Below, piece by piece: positions 19,802 to 30,810 of a stretch of DNA of 64,000 nucleotides. Every line of letters starts with the position of its first letter. Position 1 is the stretch's first letter. The position numbers and the translations under genes were made by a program. The DNA is from Ilyonectria destructans (lineage: Eukaryota > Ascomycota > Sordariomycetes > Hypocreales > Nectriaceae). The notes below the pieces were generated by a model. The model saw nothing but the letters and a program-made list of their open reading frames with translations, searched no databases and was not told the origin of the DNA. Location of the stretch: the NCBI GenBank assembly GCA_020740775.1, contig JAHEWK010000022.1, positions 1 to 64,000 of the forward strand, read 5' to 3'.

Positions 19802-21152
19802 ACCTTGAAAGTGGAGTGTTGCTCCGATTAATCAGAAGGTACAGTTTGCTAGTTGCGCAGGAGCACCTACATTAATTAAGACTTGCAAACAATACTTGAT
19901 CATAGCTCATTACACTCCAAGGCCGGCATTATCATAGTCTCGAATATCTTATCGACCTTAGAAAGCCGTCGTACCTTACTAGAATAGAACCCAGTGTTGA
20001 GCTAAAAAAATCGCGTCTGCTAGTTCCAGATGACTGTCGAGACCAGAAAGCTTGGACCAGAAGGCCCCAAGATACTATCGGTGATGCTCATCTTCTTTGC
20101 GTTGCCTTTTCTAGGGATTGCTTTCACCATGCCGAAGAACACTTGTTTTTTTCAACATATATCTTTAGCACCTAAAGGCAGGATGCGAACATAGTTACCT
20201 GTCCGGAGTGTGAGTCCAGTTACCATTTCGACGTCCACGCCCACAGAACCAATACAGACGACGAGGGCTTTTGCACTTTCTACATTAGCTAACTCGGACT
20301 CGATAAGCACCAGGCGCCGCCAAATTTCAGTCGCTGACCAGAGGCAGTTCCAACTAGTGCTATTCACTACGCTCTTTTAACCGGTGTACCTGGCTAGGTA
20401 GGCGAAAGGTTGTATTGCTTGACGACGTCTATGATTCTCAGCTGTGAGACACCAGAGAAAAAGGGTTAGTCGAGACTGCCACTTCCGAGTTACGGAGATA
20501 TATGCTTGTAGTGGCTGGCTGCCCCATTCGGACCATTCTTGGCTGTGGCAATTTCAACAGATTAGCCAACCGAGAGGTCCAGAGCGGACGATCGGGAATG
20601 TTGAGATGCTGATCGGTGGGTGAGGCCGGTCGCATGGACGATTGTCTCCAAGACATGGCGGCTGTCGTCGGTCTCATTCTGGCCGCGCTTGTGACAGCTA
20701 CATCCCGCACGGGCGGGTCAAAGACAACGTCCGCTACGTCCGTCTCCGGGGCAAGGTTCTTTTGACTCTCAACCAGCAGCAAATACGGCATTTCGATGTA
20801 CAAGTCGATTGTCTCAGAGCTTGAAAAGAACTGTGGGGAATTCAAGTTGGTGTAAAAGCGCAAGTAAAAGCGCAGAGAGACAGCGAGCATCAGAACTGAA
20901 AGTGAGATTGAGACTATTATCATATCTCGCGGGGGCTCGTTTGCAGGGAGTCAACAGGCAAAGGGTTGTGAAGATACAGAGTGACAGACACCAGATCTTG
21001 GTATCATGTTATTAATTCGACTTCACAGCGAATGGTGTCAATAGTTAAGGGAATACAAGATGGCTCCTACTTCTTAGTTATATATGCCCCCGTGGCGTTC
21101 TCAGAGGCACTTCCTCACCACTTGAATCGAGAAGCATGCCTACTCTACCACG
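19802..21152. other. Intergenic with weak open frames
   Basis: A minus-strand frame at 20438-20923 (161 codons) starts with a hydrophobic segment (MIIVSISLSVLMLAVSLRFY) but then lacks recognisable domains. A second at 20152-20367 may or may not belong to it. Neither is accepted as a gene. The promoter side of nothing else is apparent. Confidence 0.3.
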
Positions 21153-22685
21153 TCAGACCAAATCACCTCCATCCTTTTCCATCCGGTCTCTGTCAGAAGC
21201 ACCTGCATTGCGACGACGCCGCCAATCAAAGATGACTCGAGGCTTGTTCCTGATAGCGTCCCGGAGCTTATCCTCGCTCTGGCCCATCCAGCTCTCTCCC
21301 GAGGCACCACTGACGGGGTGCAATGGCATGCCTGCTAGCAGAAAGCCATCCAAGTTGCGTCGGTCAAAGGAGGCAATGATGTCCAGGTCTGTGGCGATTT
21401 GATCGCAGTAGACCTCGAGGGGCAAGTCGTTCACATCATGACCAAAGGGGTTTTCGATCTCCTGGCCGATGAACAAGAGGCCGAAGATGATGTACGCGGC
21501 CGCAATGGTGGCTGGAATAGCGACCCAGCCAAGAGGGCCGGTTAACTGAAACGGCAGGAGGATGACGTACACAAAGGTGATCTGGCTGATGGCGATGGTG
21601 TATGCAATGGGCAGAGGCGTATTGAGGACCCGGTCGCAGCCCGTCATCACATCATTCAGTATGGTAATATGGTTATACGCCATGGTCTGATGAATTGAGA
21701 GTGGTAGCTGCTTATTGGCAACTATGGAGTCGAGAGTGATTGCCAGATGGCTCAGGATCTCGAGTGGGAGGTTTCCCTGATGTTGGTCGGCCTTCTTGAG
21801 GAGCTTTCGAGGGTTGCTTTGGGCAAAGGAGACACCGAGGTACTCGCCAATGGATTTGTGGAAACTCGGCTCCCGCTTGGTGGACATGTCGGTCGTGCTC
21901 CTGACGAATGTATCGAGATGAGCGATGTAGGGCTGGATGTCGGACTGGCTTGCGCAAGGCTCGAAGCGGAGGGTGTGTTTGAGGGCAATGGCAAAGCCGA
22001 CGATGAGATTCATAGCCCCGACCTTCTTGATGAGCAGCTCGTGAGAGTCCTGTCCACCGGTTCCGCCTTCGGTGGCGTGGACCCAGATAATACGGCCAAG
22101 GGTCTGAGACGCAGAGGTCAAAGTTCCCCAGTAACGGCGACCCTCGGCATACCGTTCGTAGGCGGTCGAGGATCGAAACGAGAGGCTGAGACCGACGACG
22201 AAACCGAGGATCGTAAGAAGAACCGAGGCGATACTAAGATCATGGACCTTCTTCGAGATAACGGTGATGGCGGTTGACCAGATGGCGATGAGGAACAGCG
22301 GGAGAATCAGCCTGGGAAGGATGGAACCGTGCAGCTGCATAATAAGCGGCCATTTCGAATGCTTCTGAAGATTCCGCGGACCACTGAAGTAGTTGTCGCC
22401 GTCGAGGGTATTGTTGCGCAAGAGTTGTGGGTTGATGTTGATCGAGGGCGAGGGCGGAGAATCACGATGACCCGACGGGATCTCGAGTCCAGGGGGATCT
22501 TGCCTAATCCGCGCCTCGGGAGAGGACTTGGACTGGGCAGGCTCATCCATACCGCCGTCCGACATGTTGGAGATGACGTTGAACAAAGAGTGATGATAGC
22601 TCCAAAAGCTGAGAAGATAGAAAAGAAGGTTGAAACGAAGGTTAAAAAAGCCAAGACATGGCCAAGAGATATAGTCCACAACCAT
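21153..22685 (-). CDS. Bestrophin/UPF0187-type anion channel
   Basis: Intronless frame of 510 codons. After a Ser/Pro-rich cytosolic N terminus it shows the bestrophin-like core: KHSKWPLIMQLHGSILPRLI, a membrane span, then SIASVLLTILGFVVGLSLSF followed by RSSTAYERYAEGRRYWG, the signature of the family (PF01062). Further on: PLSIHQTMAYNHITILNDV, two membrane spans around VYVILLPFQLTGPLGWVAIP, and GQEIENPFGHDVNDLPLEVY, another conserved block close to the channel's cytosolic side. Family knowledge: these are chloride-type anion channels of the plasma membrane or organelles. The Met at 22685 is the longest start; the Met at 22565 (MSDGGMDEPAQS) may be the true one, because the residues between them look like a hydrophobic leader that other members lack. 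No frame damage is seen. Confidence 0.9.
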   Translation of the reverse strand: MVVDYISWPCLGFFNLRFNLLFYLLSFWSYHHSLFNVISNMSDGGMDEPAQSKSSPEARIRQDPPGLEIPSGHRDSPPSPSININPQLLRNNTLDGDNYFSGPRNLQKHSKWPLIMQLHGSILPRLILPLFLIAIWSTAITVISKKVHDLSIASVLLTILGFVVGLSLSFRSSTAYERYAEGRRYWGTLTSASQTLGRIIWVHATEGGTGGQDSHELLIKKVGAMNLIVGFAIALKHTLRFEPCASQSDIQPYIAHLDTFVRSTTDMSTKREPSFHKSIGEYLGVSFAQSNPRKLLKKADQHQGNLPLEILSHLAITLDSIVANKQLPLSIHQTMAYNHITILNDVMTGCDRVLNTPLPIAYTIAISQITFVYVILLPFQLTGPLGWVAIPATIAAAYIIFGLLFIGQEIENPFGHDVNDLPLEVYCDQIATDLDIIASFDRRNLDGFLLAGMPLHPVSGASGESWMGQSEDKLRDAIRNKPRVIFDWRRRRNAGASDRDRMEKDGGDLV

Positions 22686-24799
22686 GGAAAGGGGGACTGG
22701 GAGAGAGGGTGGAAATTTTACGAGGGGGCGCTAAGCTTGTCACTGTTCGCAATCCATTCGATGATGAGTCTTCAGTGCTGCCGGTGAAGTAAGCGCCGGG
22801 CTACGAGGAGATGCTTCTGATAGGGTTATGTGGTTGTCTAGTCTGCTCGCGTAACTATTTACGGCTTGGCTTTGAAGATCCTTGCAATTTTGATTGAGAC
22901 TCGCGACCGCTAACTGAGAAATGGCACGCGAGCTGAGAGAAGGGCTCATGTCCGAGACCACCCACGTGTCGACGCTAGAGCTGGTTTGGTGTTATTAGAC
23001 CGTCGCTACAGATTACCTGTCCAGCTGAACCCTCTGTCAAGCCTCGGTGATGCCCACCTCCGCAGAATTAACCCAATTTAGGAAAGAGGACTTCGGAGTC
23101 ACACGACAACTAACAGCGGAACCCCTGGAATATCCATTAGCGCGCAGTCAAGAAGGCGCTATCATTTTAAACTATTCACGCCAAAGCTTAGCAAAGCTTA
23201 GCCCAGTTGGCGGCTGCCGCTCAGGCGGTCACGCGAGCTGAATCATTTCAGGGGTTACCCGTTCAGGATTTAAATTTTGAACTATGGCCTGGTCCCTGCG
23301 GAAAGTGCCGTTTTTCAGCACGTCGAGCCCAACCTGTCAAGACAATGAGTCGGGAGAGAGTAGTACGACCGCCTGGAGCAGGAACATAAAGGCACGAGCG
23401 GTAAGTCAAGGAGACTGTGGGGAACATTGAACTGCGGCATTGTGCCAGAACGACAGACCCTCTGTGATTCCTACTCTAAGCCACGGTGCGATGCCGTTGA
23501 CGATAGAGCCTGGGTGTGGAGCTGACGGTGCGCAACAAACCGAGGAGCGTCTCTTACCTGAGTCGCCGAACCGGAGAATAGCTGCTTCGGTAACCTCTGA
23601 CTCGAGCAGTTACTTCGACTGAGGGCCTTGAAACTTCTCGAACAAGAGCCGTGCTCAGGCCAATCTAGGATAGTTTACGGATTTATCTCACCTCGCGCTT
23701 CCTCGGAATGAGCCAGTGACTAAAAAATGGGACACAACGTCTCTCAGAGAAGACAAGGTCTAGCGGACCATGATCAAGCGTGATAGGCATCCTCAAGCCA
23801 GGTCATTTCTTGCATCATGCCACTCTATGAAACAAACTAGTCCCGGAGGCCCAATCGACCCAGCACCTCTCAAATCTGATGATCTTTCGCGGTCAGAGCC
23901 AGCACCGACGCTCGGGTATGGTAAACCTCATCGAGCACCTCGTCCATGGCCCAGAGTTGCACCCTTGACTGCTACAGCCACTTACGCCATCTCTCAATCG
24001 TGGTCCAGCTGTCTTCTGCCGGGCCCTGCAAGGCGGCAAACTGAATGCTGTGCACGGGATATAGGGTGTCTTGGGGTGTTGAGATCCGTTGTTTGACGGA
24101 TCAATGGCTATTCCGATCCATTGGTGCCTGGGATGTGGATGTCTTCTTGTCAATAGCTTCCGCTGGTTAGCGGTAGTTTTCTTCTTCTTCAATCAATACA
24201 ACATGCTCATTTCAACATGGGGTCCCGATTCATTCGAGGTAACTTGACGATTAAATGTTGAAAAGTGTAATTCAGCCCGAAGGGCGTTTTACTCAGTCAG
24301 AAAGAATTGAGCATAAAACCTCCTCTGATTGGCTAATTGGCCTGGCCTGTACTCAACTCGTGCACGAATTGGTCCGCTGATAACGCCACCAAATGAAGGC
24401 CGCACAAAGCACTGAGCGTTGACCAGGTAACTAGCTAGCTTGGCAAGCTCTCCAAGAGCTTTCAGGTTCTTCTTTTCTTCAATGCAATCCTTACACTAAC
24501 CTACGTGGCGGCTGCTACCCTGTTCCGTCGAATCTATCAAACCCATCAGGTTGCTAACAGTATCTAGGTTCACATATCACCTCCCGCATCGAGCCTACCT
24601 CTCAAGATTCCCCAGTTACCCTGCCTCTGGGAAGCAGTGCAGTTTCCTCCCTGATCATTTAGACCTAATCTAACTACCTTAAAGATAACCTCTCTATTGA
24701 GATCTATTATAGTACTGGATGTAAGCCGTCGCGAAGCCTCCTTGCCCGAGCGATATCCAGCAGTCTAGGTGGGTAAGAGGTGGATATATATATGGCCAG
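22686..24799. other. Long gene-poor stretch
   Basis: Only short frames. A Ser/Arg/Pro-rich plus frame at 23770-24096 is not convincing. At 24270-24291 is the second copy of the 22-bp sequence found at 14668-14689. From 24700 the sequence turns into the Helitron relict. Confidence 0.35.
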
Positions 24800-26100
24800 A
24801 TGGAGGACAATATACCCCAGGCAGTTCGAAACTGCTGTACCTGCCAGCAAGACCTGTCCGAAGTCGAATTTCAAAGCGTTAAGAACCCTATGAAGTTTAC
24901 AGGCGAGTGTGCTAGCTGTAGGGTACGCCGAAGGAAACGGAAAGCCGGATCCCGAGCTGCTGTTGCCGCCATGCGGAATATCGCCTTGAGACTATCGCCA
25001 CGCAGAGCCACAAAAAGGACCGATTCTCTAGCTAACCTGACGCCTCCAAGGCGGACTGCGCTAACGCCTGCGTCTGTGTACGGCTTACAACCTCCTGCCA
25101 CGCCTGCTTTATTCCGTCGCCTGGCGCCCACACTCTAGGGACTGCCTAGACCTCTACTGGGGCTATCTACCCTAAGTGCAGTAGTGGGACCTTTTTCTAT
25201 TACTTCTACCCTTAGCCTGCCAATAGTAGTTCTGGGCACGCCGATTCCTCAAACGCCAATTCCTCAAGGCACTTTTCCAACGGCTTCTGTTGTGCTAGGC
25301 ACGTCTATACCACAGGAATCATTCCCTGCTACAGGGTTATTGCCGCGGCTGTTATACACGTCAAGGCACCTTTAACTCACGGCTACAGCCAGAGCCTTAA
25401 GAGCGACAGTTTGACCAGATAGTTGATCCACCTTTTACAGGAGACCTTAACTTGCCTGCCCTTAGTGAGGAGGATCAGGCGTTTGTGCGGGAGTTCTATA
25501 CTGCCCTAACTGACGACAAGATGTATAGTTGCATTTGCTGCTAGGAGCGTTAGTTCAATATGAAGCGAAATAGCATAAAAATTGAAAATCTATAGCTGCT
25601 GTATTAGTCGAGATAGAAAAAGAGCGCCTAATAAGCCCTACTTCTTTAGTGCTGCAAATAATCTTAACTTTGGGGAAGTTTCCAGCTATCTATCTAATCT
25701 AATAATAGTTAAGGAGATGCTAATTGCTAGGATTTATATATACATAAAGGTCCTATAGGTATATAGCGCTCAGTATAAATACTGCAGCTATATTGTCTAC
25801 TTTCTTTACAATGTTAGTAAGCTATTTAAAGAGCGTTTAGCCCTACCTAAAGAGCTAGATATTATACTCCTACAGCCCCCTAATATAGAGGGTAACTCTT
25901 ACTTCTAGCAGCAGTTTGCTTGCAATTTCTAGATATACTGGTTATACCTATTGACCTAGCTGTATTATCTATAGTACTACTACCCAAGCTATTGCAATAT
26001 TGTTATAAGGTAGAATTACTTATAATAGCTTCCTCTTAATGGCAGTATAGTTGCTTTTATTGCTACTAAGTAGCTAATATACCTAACAGTAAGGTCCCCT
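24800..26100 (+). pseudogene. RIP-degraded Helitron relict (DUF6570-like N-terminal region)
   Basis: 24800-25138 is an open frame with C-x-x-C pairs (NCCTCQQDLSEVEFQ, ECASCRVRRRKRK). After a Pro/Thr-rich stretch, from about 25440 one frame reads ALSEEDQAFVREFYTALTDD, KMYSCICC, then SAANNLNFGEV, MLIARIY and NVSKLFKERLALPKELDIIL. This is the conserved N-terminal block that precedes the Rep domain of fungal Helitrons. The frame is punctured by many TAG codons and the sequence grows AT-rich, as expected from C-to-T changes at CpA. The comparable region of the better preserved Helitron is at about 39700-40320. Confidence 0.7.
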
Positions 26101-27741
26101 AAGGCCTTATTAAGGAGGCTATAGAAGAGGATTCTAATATTGCTAATATATTAGCAATTTTAAATTTATAGGTTACTGATATTAAATTAAATACCCTATA
26201 GTTCTAATTTCTTTATTGTTAAAGACTATAAATATATAACTATATATAACTTCTTTAATACTTATATTTTAAGCTTTAAGCTTTAAAATATAGCTTAAGA
26301 ATTCTATAAAAATTCTTATAAGAAGATACTAAAATACAGTATTATTACTGATATTCATACTGTATGACTAATCAGTCCGAATCGGCTTATTAATCTATCC
26401 GTGCTTTGAAATCAGTTGATTTCAATTATACGCTATTTGGAATCAAGATTACCCAATAGGGAAAGCACTTACAGGAACAAATGTAATACCATCAGAAAGC
26501 TGTAATTCAGGGCTTTCCAATAGTATACATATTGTTCTGATACAATAGCTAGATTTTAAGTAAAATTGTCTATAAAAAGGCTGAGATCCCCTGGGTAATT
26601 CCAGACTTATTCTATCTCAGTATCAATACACTATACACTATTAATACACTATCTTATACTATCTTACACTATCTACCTCTTATCTTTATATACCTTTTAT
26701 CTTTATATCCTTTATTAGGATATTTCTTTTATAATAATATTACTTTATTCCACTGCCTTATAACCTCCAACATTTATAATACCCCTAACTGTCAAATATT
26801 AGGGTGAAAAATTGTGTATTGTGTCCCCTGCCCCCATGTCTTGAGGTTTCAGGGCAACCTTTATATACCCTTTCTCTTCTGTATAGAATCAGCTAGAAGC
26901 TGATTGCTAAGCCTCGTGGCAATAGGTGGCAATAGGTGGCAACTTTCGCCTCTGACGTATCTGACACTAACCCTAAGTATTTAGCTGATCTTAAGTATAT
27001 ACTGCCTAGTGTGTAGGCTTAACACTAAATGCTACTATATTTTATTTGTAGGACTTCTATTAATAAATTTAACTATTTCCTGCTGTCATAGGCTGAAGCC
27101 TTAGTAAGGGTTCCGGCACAGCCGGAACCCGGCCCTCGCCGGGGCTCCACAGAGACCCCGGCGATTTCCCTCGGACCGGGATTTAGCCAAGCTTAGAGCT
27201 CTCGCGAGCATACTCCTTTCTTAGCTGCTAGGGGCCAAGGACTTCCCTTCTTCCTTCTTGCTCTTTAGCTTTAGATAGACAATCCTACGGCAACAGCCTG
27301 TTGAACATGTTGAATTGGTGGCATGTTGGAACACCAGGGCTCCAGGGAGTCACATGAGAAACAGGAGATTGTCAGGCGATTCGGAAGGGGCTCGCCGAGC
27401 CTTCGGCCGGCTGGCCCGTATTAGGAAGAAAAGGAAAGCAAGACCTCCCTGATAAAAAGGGGGGGAGCTACAGTGAACGAATACACACACATGTTCAAGG
27501 TCATCATTTGGTCATACCAGCAATTCGACAGAACAAACTCCCGTCCAGCCCTTCACACCTGCCGCTATTAATACTTATATTTCCTACTCTCTATTCTAAC
27601 AGTAAGGCGGACTTTATAAAGTCTTACCTATAGAGCATTACATATTAGAACTATCTTGCCTATACAATAAGATAGCAAGATAGACATTTTGCCCGCTATT
27701 AGATATAGCCTTTTGTTGCCCTTAATATACTATTATATATA
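26101..27741. other. AT-rich degraded sequence with one hairpin
   Basis: Very AT-rich, dense in TpA, no open frames: decayed repeat DNA. A 9-bp perfect stem (gggttccgg / ccggaaccc, 27108-27130) with a 5-nt loop lies in a small GC-rich island. From 26580 to 26760 short direct repeats (acactat) occur. Confidence 0.5.
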
Positions 27742-27923
27742 TGTCACGGGCCAGGGCCCATATCCTTGCGGCTGTGCCGCAAGACGTACTAGGCACGTGC
27801 GCGCCAGGGATGATAATCGTTCCACAGCTCAGGGGCACTTGGGAACTTCTTTCTTCTTCATCTTTGATGTAAATAGCATCCTGGACTAGATAGCTGGAAT
27901 ACAGTTACTAGAGGCCGTTCACA
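27742..27923 (+). repeat. LTR copy 1 (182 bp), plus orientation
   Basis: Begins TGTCACGGGCC and ends GGCCGTTCACA. It is nearly identical to the LTR at 29009-29190 in the opposite orientation. No matching 5-bp flanks, so its surroundings were rearranged. Confidence 0.85.
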
Positions 27924-28145
27924 CTACATAGCATGTGTCTGGAAGTGGGCCAGGGCAAGCAGAGCATGGGAGGCTCAGTGTATCATCCTTCCTTGCCGCA
28001 ACCGGCAGGCTCAGCAGTTGTCATGCTCTACTGCTAGGTAGGTTATGAAGAGAGAAAGGGAAAAAGTGTAGAAAGAAAGGCAGGGTTTTGCTGGGGTCCC
28101 CTAGGACCTGCCTGGCTTCGAGGGCAGATTTTCTCGTAGAACTGA

Positions 28146-28476
28146 GCAGCGCTCCTAATAGTCCATACCGTTTGGACTATTAGTCCAGACTGCAATCCAA
28201 GATCAATAATCAATCCACGACGGGCGTTTGTGGATTGACGACTAGGATGATGCGTCCCTTGAAACGAGCCCGTGTTGATCTGGATCGCACCAGTAAATTG
28301 ATCAGAAATATCCAAAACAAAATGGTTGGCACAGCAACAATCATGGGTACCCTAGTTTTGTAACACCATGCCAACAACCTAGCGTACTTAGCGTCCACTC
28401 CGGGCGTCCGTATTCCCTGCCCTAATCTGCAGTCTGGACTAATAGTCCAAATAGTCTGGACTATTAGGAGCGCTGC
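28146..28476. repeat. 331-bp TIR element with ~50-bp terminal inverted repeats
   Basis: Left end gcagcgctcctaatagtcc; the right end at 28458-28476 is its inverse. Each arm also contains an inner ggactattagtccagac. It lies between two oppositely oriented LTR copies. No transposase; a 62-codon hydrophobic frame inside (28210-28398, minus) is not considered real. Probably a non-autonomous DNA transposon; superfamily not assigned. Confidence 0.7.
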
Positions 28477-28573
28477 CTTATCTCGTGTATTGGCGAAGAA
28501 AAGAAATGAAAGCCTTTAAATTCATGCTTAATTGCTGGAGGCGTGACGGGCGTGGGGATGTAAAGGCTGTACA

Positions 28574-28760
28574 TGTGAACGGCCTCTAGTAACTGTATTC
28601 CAGCTATCTAGTCCAGGATGCTATTTACATCAAAGATGAAGAAGAAAGAAAGAAGTTCCTAAGTGCCCCTGAGCTGTGGAACGATTTCCCATCCCTGGCG
28701 CGCACGAGCCAAGTACGTCTTGCGGCACAGCCGCAAGGATATGGGCCCTGGCCCGTGACA
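28574..28760 (-). repeat. Solo LTR (187 bp) with 5-bp target duplication gtaca
   Basis: Same LTR as at 29009, minus orientation, flanked by gtaca at 28569-28573 and 28761-28765. No internal sequence, so it is a solo LTR left by recombination. Confidence 0.9.
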
Positions 28761-29008
28761 GTACAGATCTACCTTCGTCCACTGTCTAGGGGACCCGCCA
28801 GGACATTATAGAGGATCCGATGCAACGGGTTTGGGCTGCATAAGGGAAAGATCGAGAACGGGTATGCCGAGCCGGGTATTATATTACAGCCAGACACTAC
28901 TTATATAGACTAAGATACTATAGTTAGAAAGTAAAGAATACTATTTTATAACTTCATAACCACCTAAGAAATTACATATATTCAAACTAATATAAAGATA
29001 GTTATTAC

Positions 29009-29190
29009 TGTGAACGGCCTCTAGTAACTGTATTCCAGCTATCTAGTCCAGGATGCTATTTACATCAAAGATGAAGAAGAAAGAAGTTCCCAAGTGCCCC
29101 TGAGCTGTGGAACGATTATCATCCCTGGCGCGCACGTGCCTAGTACGTCTTGCGGCACAGCCGCAAGGATATGGGCCCTGGCCCGTGACA
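29009..29190 (-). repeat. 3' LTR of the gypsy element (182 bp)
   Basis: Starts TGTCACGG on the minus strand directly after the polypurine tract, and ends TTCACA. It has TG...CA termini and matches the copies at 27742 and 28574. Confidence 0.9.
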
Positions 29191-29226
29191 TTACCCCCCC
29201 TCCCTCCCGGGAGAAAAAGTTGAGGG

Positions 29227-30810
29227 CTATCTGCGGCTCCTCTTGTGGTTCTTGCGCCAGAGCTTCCACTGGGCGGTAGCTTGCAGGTTGCCAATGGGTT
29301 CCCACGTAGGCTCAGAGTAACCAACCCACTTCACTAAAGCTTCCTTGCGCCTTATGCCTTCCTCAGTCTTCCACTGCTCATCTAAAATGCATTCCACATG
29401 CCACTCCTCCTCGCCATCAACTAGAATGGGTGCCGGTTGTGTATTATCTGGTCTCTGTGAGGGCAGGTGGTCTGTCGGCGCTGGGCGTAATAGGTCAACG
29501 TGAAAGACCGGGTGAATCCTACCAGGTACGTTCAGCTGATAGGAGTGAGAGTTGACTTCCCGGACCACTTGGTATTTGGCATGTAGCCAGTCCAGCTTCT
29601 TCGATGGTCTTGTGGTCTTTACGTTCTTCAGATTCAGATAGACCCAATCGCCTGGCTTGTACCTTGGGGCTGCTGTGCGGGACTTGTTAGCGAACCGTTC
29701 TTGCTTCTCCTGGGCTGTGGCGATGGCCGCCTGTGCCCATTCTGTAGCGTCTTGCAATCGTCTGATGAAGTCCTCAGCGAGAGTTTCGCCCTCCTTCTGC
29801 TTTCCTTCAGTCATGCGGTCTGCTACCAGGCGGATCGGTTCATTGTGGTAGCCATGCATAAAGAAGAATGGGCTCAGGCCTGTTGAGGATGCTTCTCGGT
29901 TGTTTATACTTGCCATTGCAATTGGCAAGAGGTCCAGCCAGTTATCCTGAGTGTAGGTAGCCCAAATCCGAATAATCTTCTCAATCTCCTGATTCATACG
30001 CTCTGTAGCGCCATCAGTCTGAGGGTGATATGCTGTTGAGAGTCGCTGTTCAATCTTGAGGAGTTTGCAAAAGTGCTTCCACAAATCGCTGACAAACTGC
30101 GGTCCCCTATCACTAGTTATTGCTGTCGGTATGCCGTGAATTGGATAGTGACATCTAAAGAGCCTCTTCGCAACTGCCTCAGATGAGATGTCATCCATTC
30201 CCTCTAGCTCTACCCCTTTTGTCAGGCGATCAGTGACAACCATGCAATTTGTCGCTTTATCCCTTCCAGATGGTGGTAAATCTGTAATGAAGTCGATTGA
30301 GATCTCTCCCCAGATGCGTTCAGGGACTGGCATGGGCTTGAGGAGCCCCTTTTTGGTGTCTCTCCAGATCGTATTCCTGCCGCAGACCTCACAGTTCCTC
30401 ACAAACTGGCGCACATCTGCTGCAGCTCCAGGCCAGAAGAACTGTCTCGATAGAATGGTGTAGGTGAGGTCTCTGCCGGGATGTCCAGTAATATGGGAGT
30501 CATGGATATCCTGAATGATCTTTGTGCGAAGGGGTTCCAAATTTGGAATCCAGACTCGATCGCGGAAGCGAAGAAGACCTCGCTCATCCACAGTGCACTC
30601 AGCAATGCTAACAGTTTTCTCCTTCTGAAGGTGAGTGGGCAAGTTTCTTTCGTCCCTAGCCACACACATAGTGAGTTGTCGGTAAAGTTCATCCTTTCGA
30701 CCTTCATGCCATAGGGTCTGCAGTTCTCGGTCTTCAAAAAGCCGTACTTCCTCCTCAAAGTTGATCTCCTCAGGTTTCGCCGGAACCCCCCATCGATGCA
30801 ATATGCACAC
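29227..30810 (-). CDS. Gypsy integrase with C-terminal chromodomain
   Basis: About 527 codons. The His2Cys2 zinc-binding domain reads HDSHITGHPGRD...FFWPG and CEVCG. The DDE core is visible as ISIDFITDLP, ITSDRGPQF and HPQTDGATERMN. Near the C terminus HPVFHVDLLRP is followed by a chromodomain with WHVECILDEQ, ALVKWVGYSEPTWEP and a final basic tail. Integrase inserts element cDNA; the chromodomain of chromoviruses is thought to direct insertion to heterochromatin. The upstream end overlaps the RT frame at 30770-30810 in another frame; the two join if a run of six C (plus strand, near 30787) had one base fewer. So this was one polyprotein now split by one base, or a sequencing slip. ORF start at 30810 is not a true start. 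Confidence 0.9.
   Translation of the reverse strand: MCILHRWGVPAKPEEINFEEEVRLFEDRELQTLWHEGRKDELYRQLTMCVARDERNLPTHLQKEKTVSIAECTVDERGLLRFRDRVWIPNLEPLRTKIIQDIHDSHITGHPGRDLTYTILSRQFFWPGAAADVRQFVRNCEVCGRNTIWRDTKKGLLKPMPVPERIWGEISIDFITDLPPSGRDKATNCMVVTDRLTKGVELEGMDDISSEAVAKRLFRCHYPIHGIPTAITSDRGPQFVSDLWKHFCKLLKIEQRLSTAYHPQTDGATERMNQEIEKIIRIWATYTQDNWLDLLPIAMASINNREASSTGLSPFFFMHGYHNEPIRLVADRMTEGKQKEGETLAEDFIRRLQDATEWAQAAIATAQEKQERFANKSRTAAPRYKPGDWVYLNLKNVKTTRPSKKLDWLHAKYQVVREVNSHSYQLNVPGRIHPVFHVDLLRPAPTDHLPSQRPDNTQPAPILVDGEEEWHVECILDEQWKTEEGIRRKEALVKWVGYSEPTWEPIGNLQATAQWKLWRKNHKRSRR

Noticed and set aside
20438..20923. 161-codon minus frame with a hydrophobic start
   Set aside because: One possible membrane segment only; the rest has no recognisable domain and no splice partner could be supported.
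26349..26771. Possible solo LTR of a copia element (tg...ca ends, TATA-like tataaaaagg inside)
   Set aside because: No second copy, no target duplication and no primer-binding site; not separable from general AT-rich decay.
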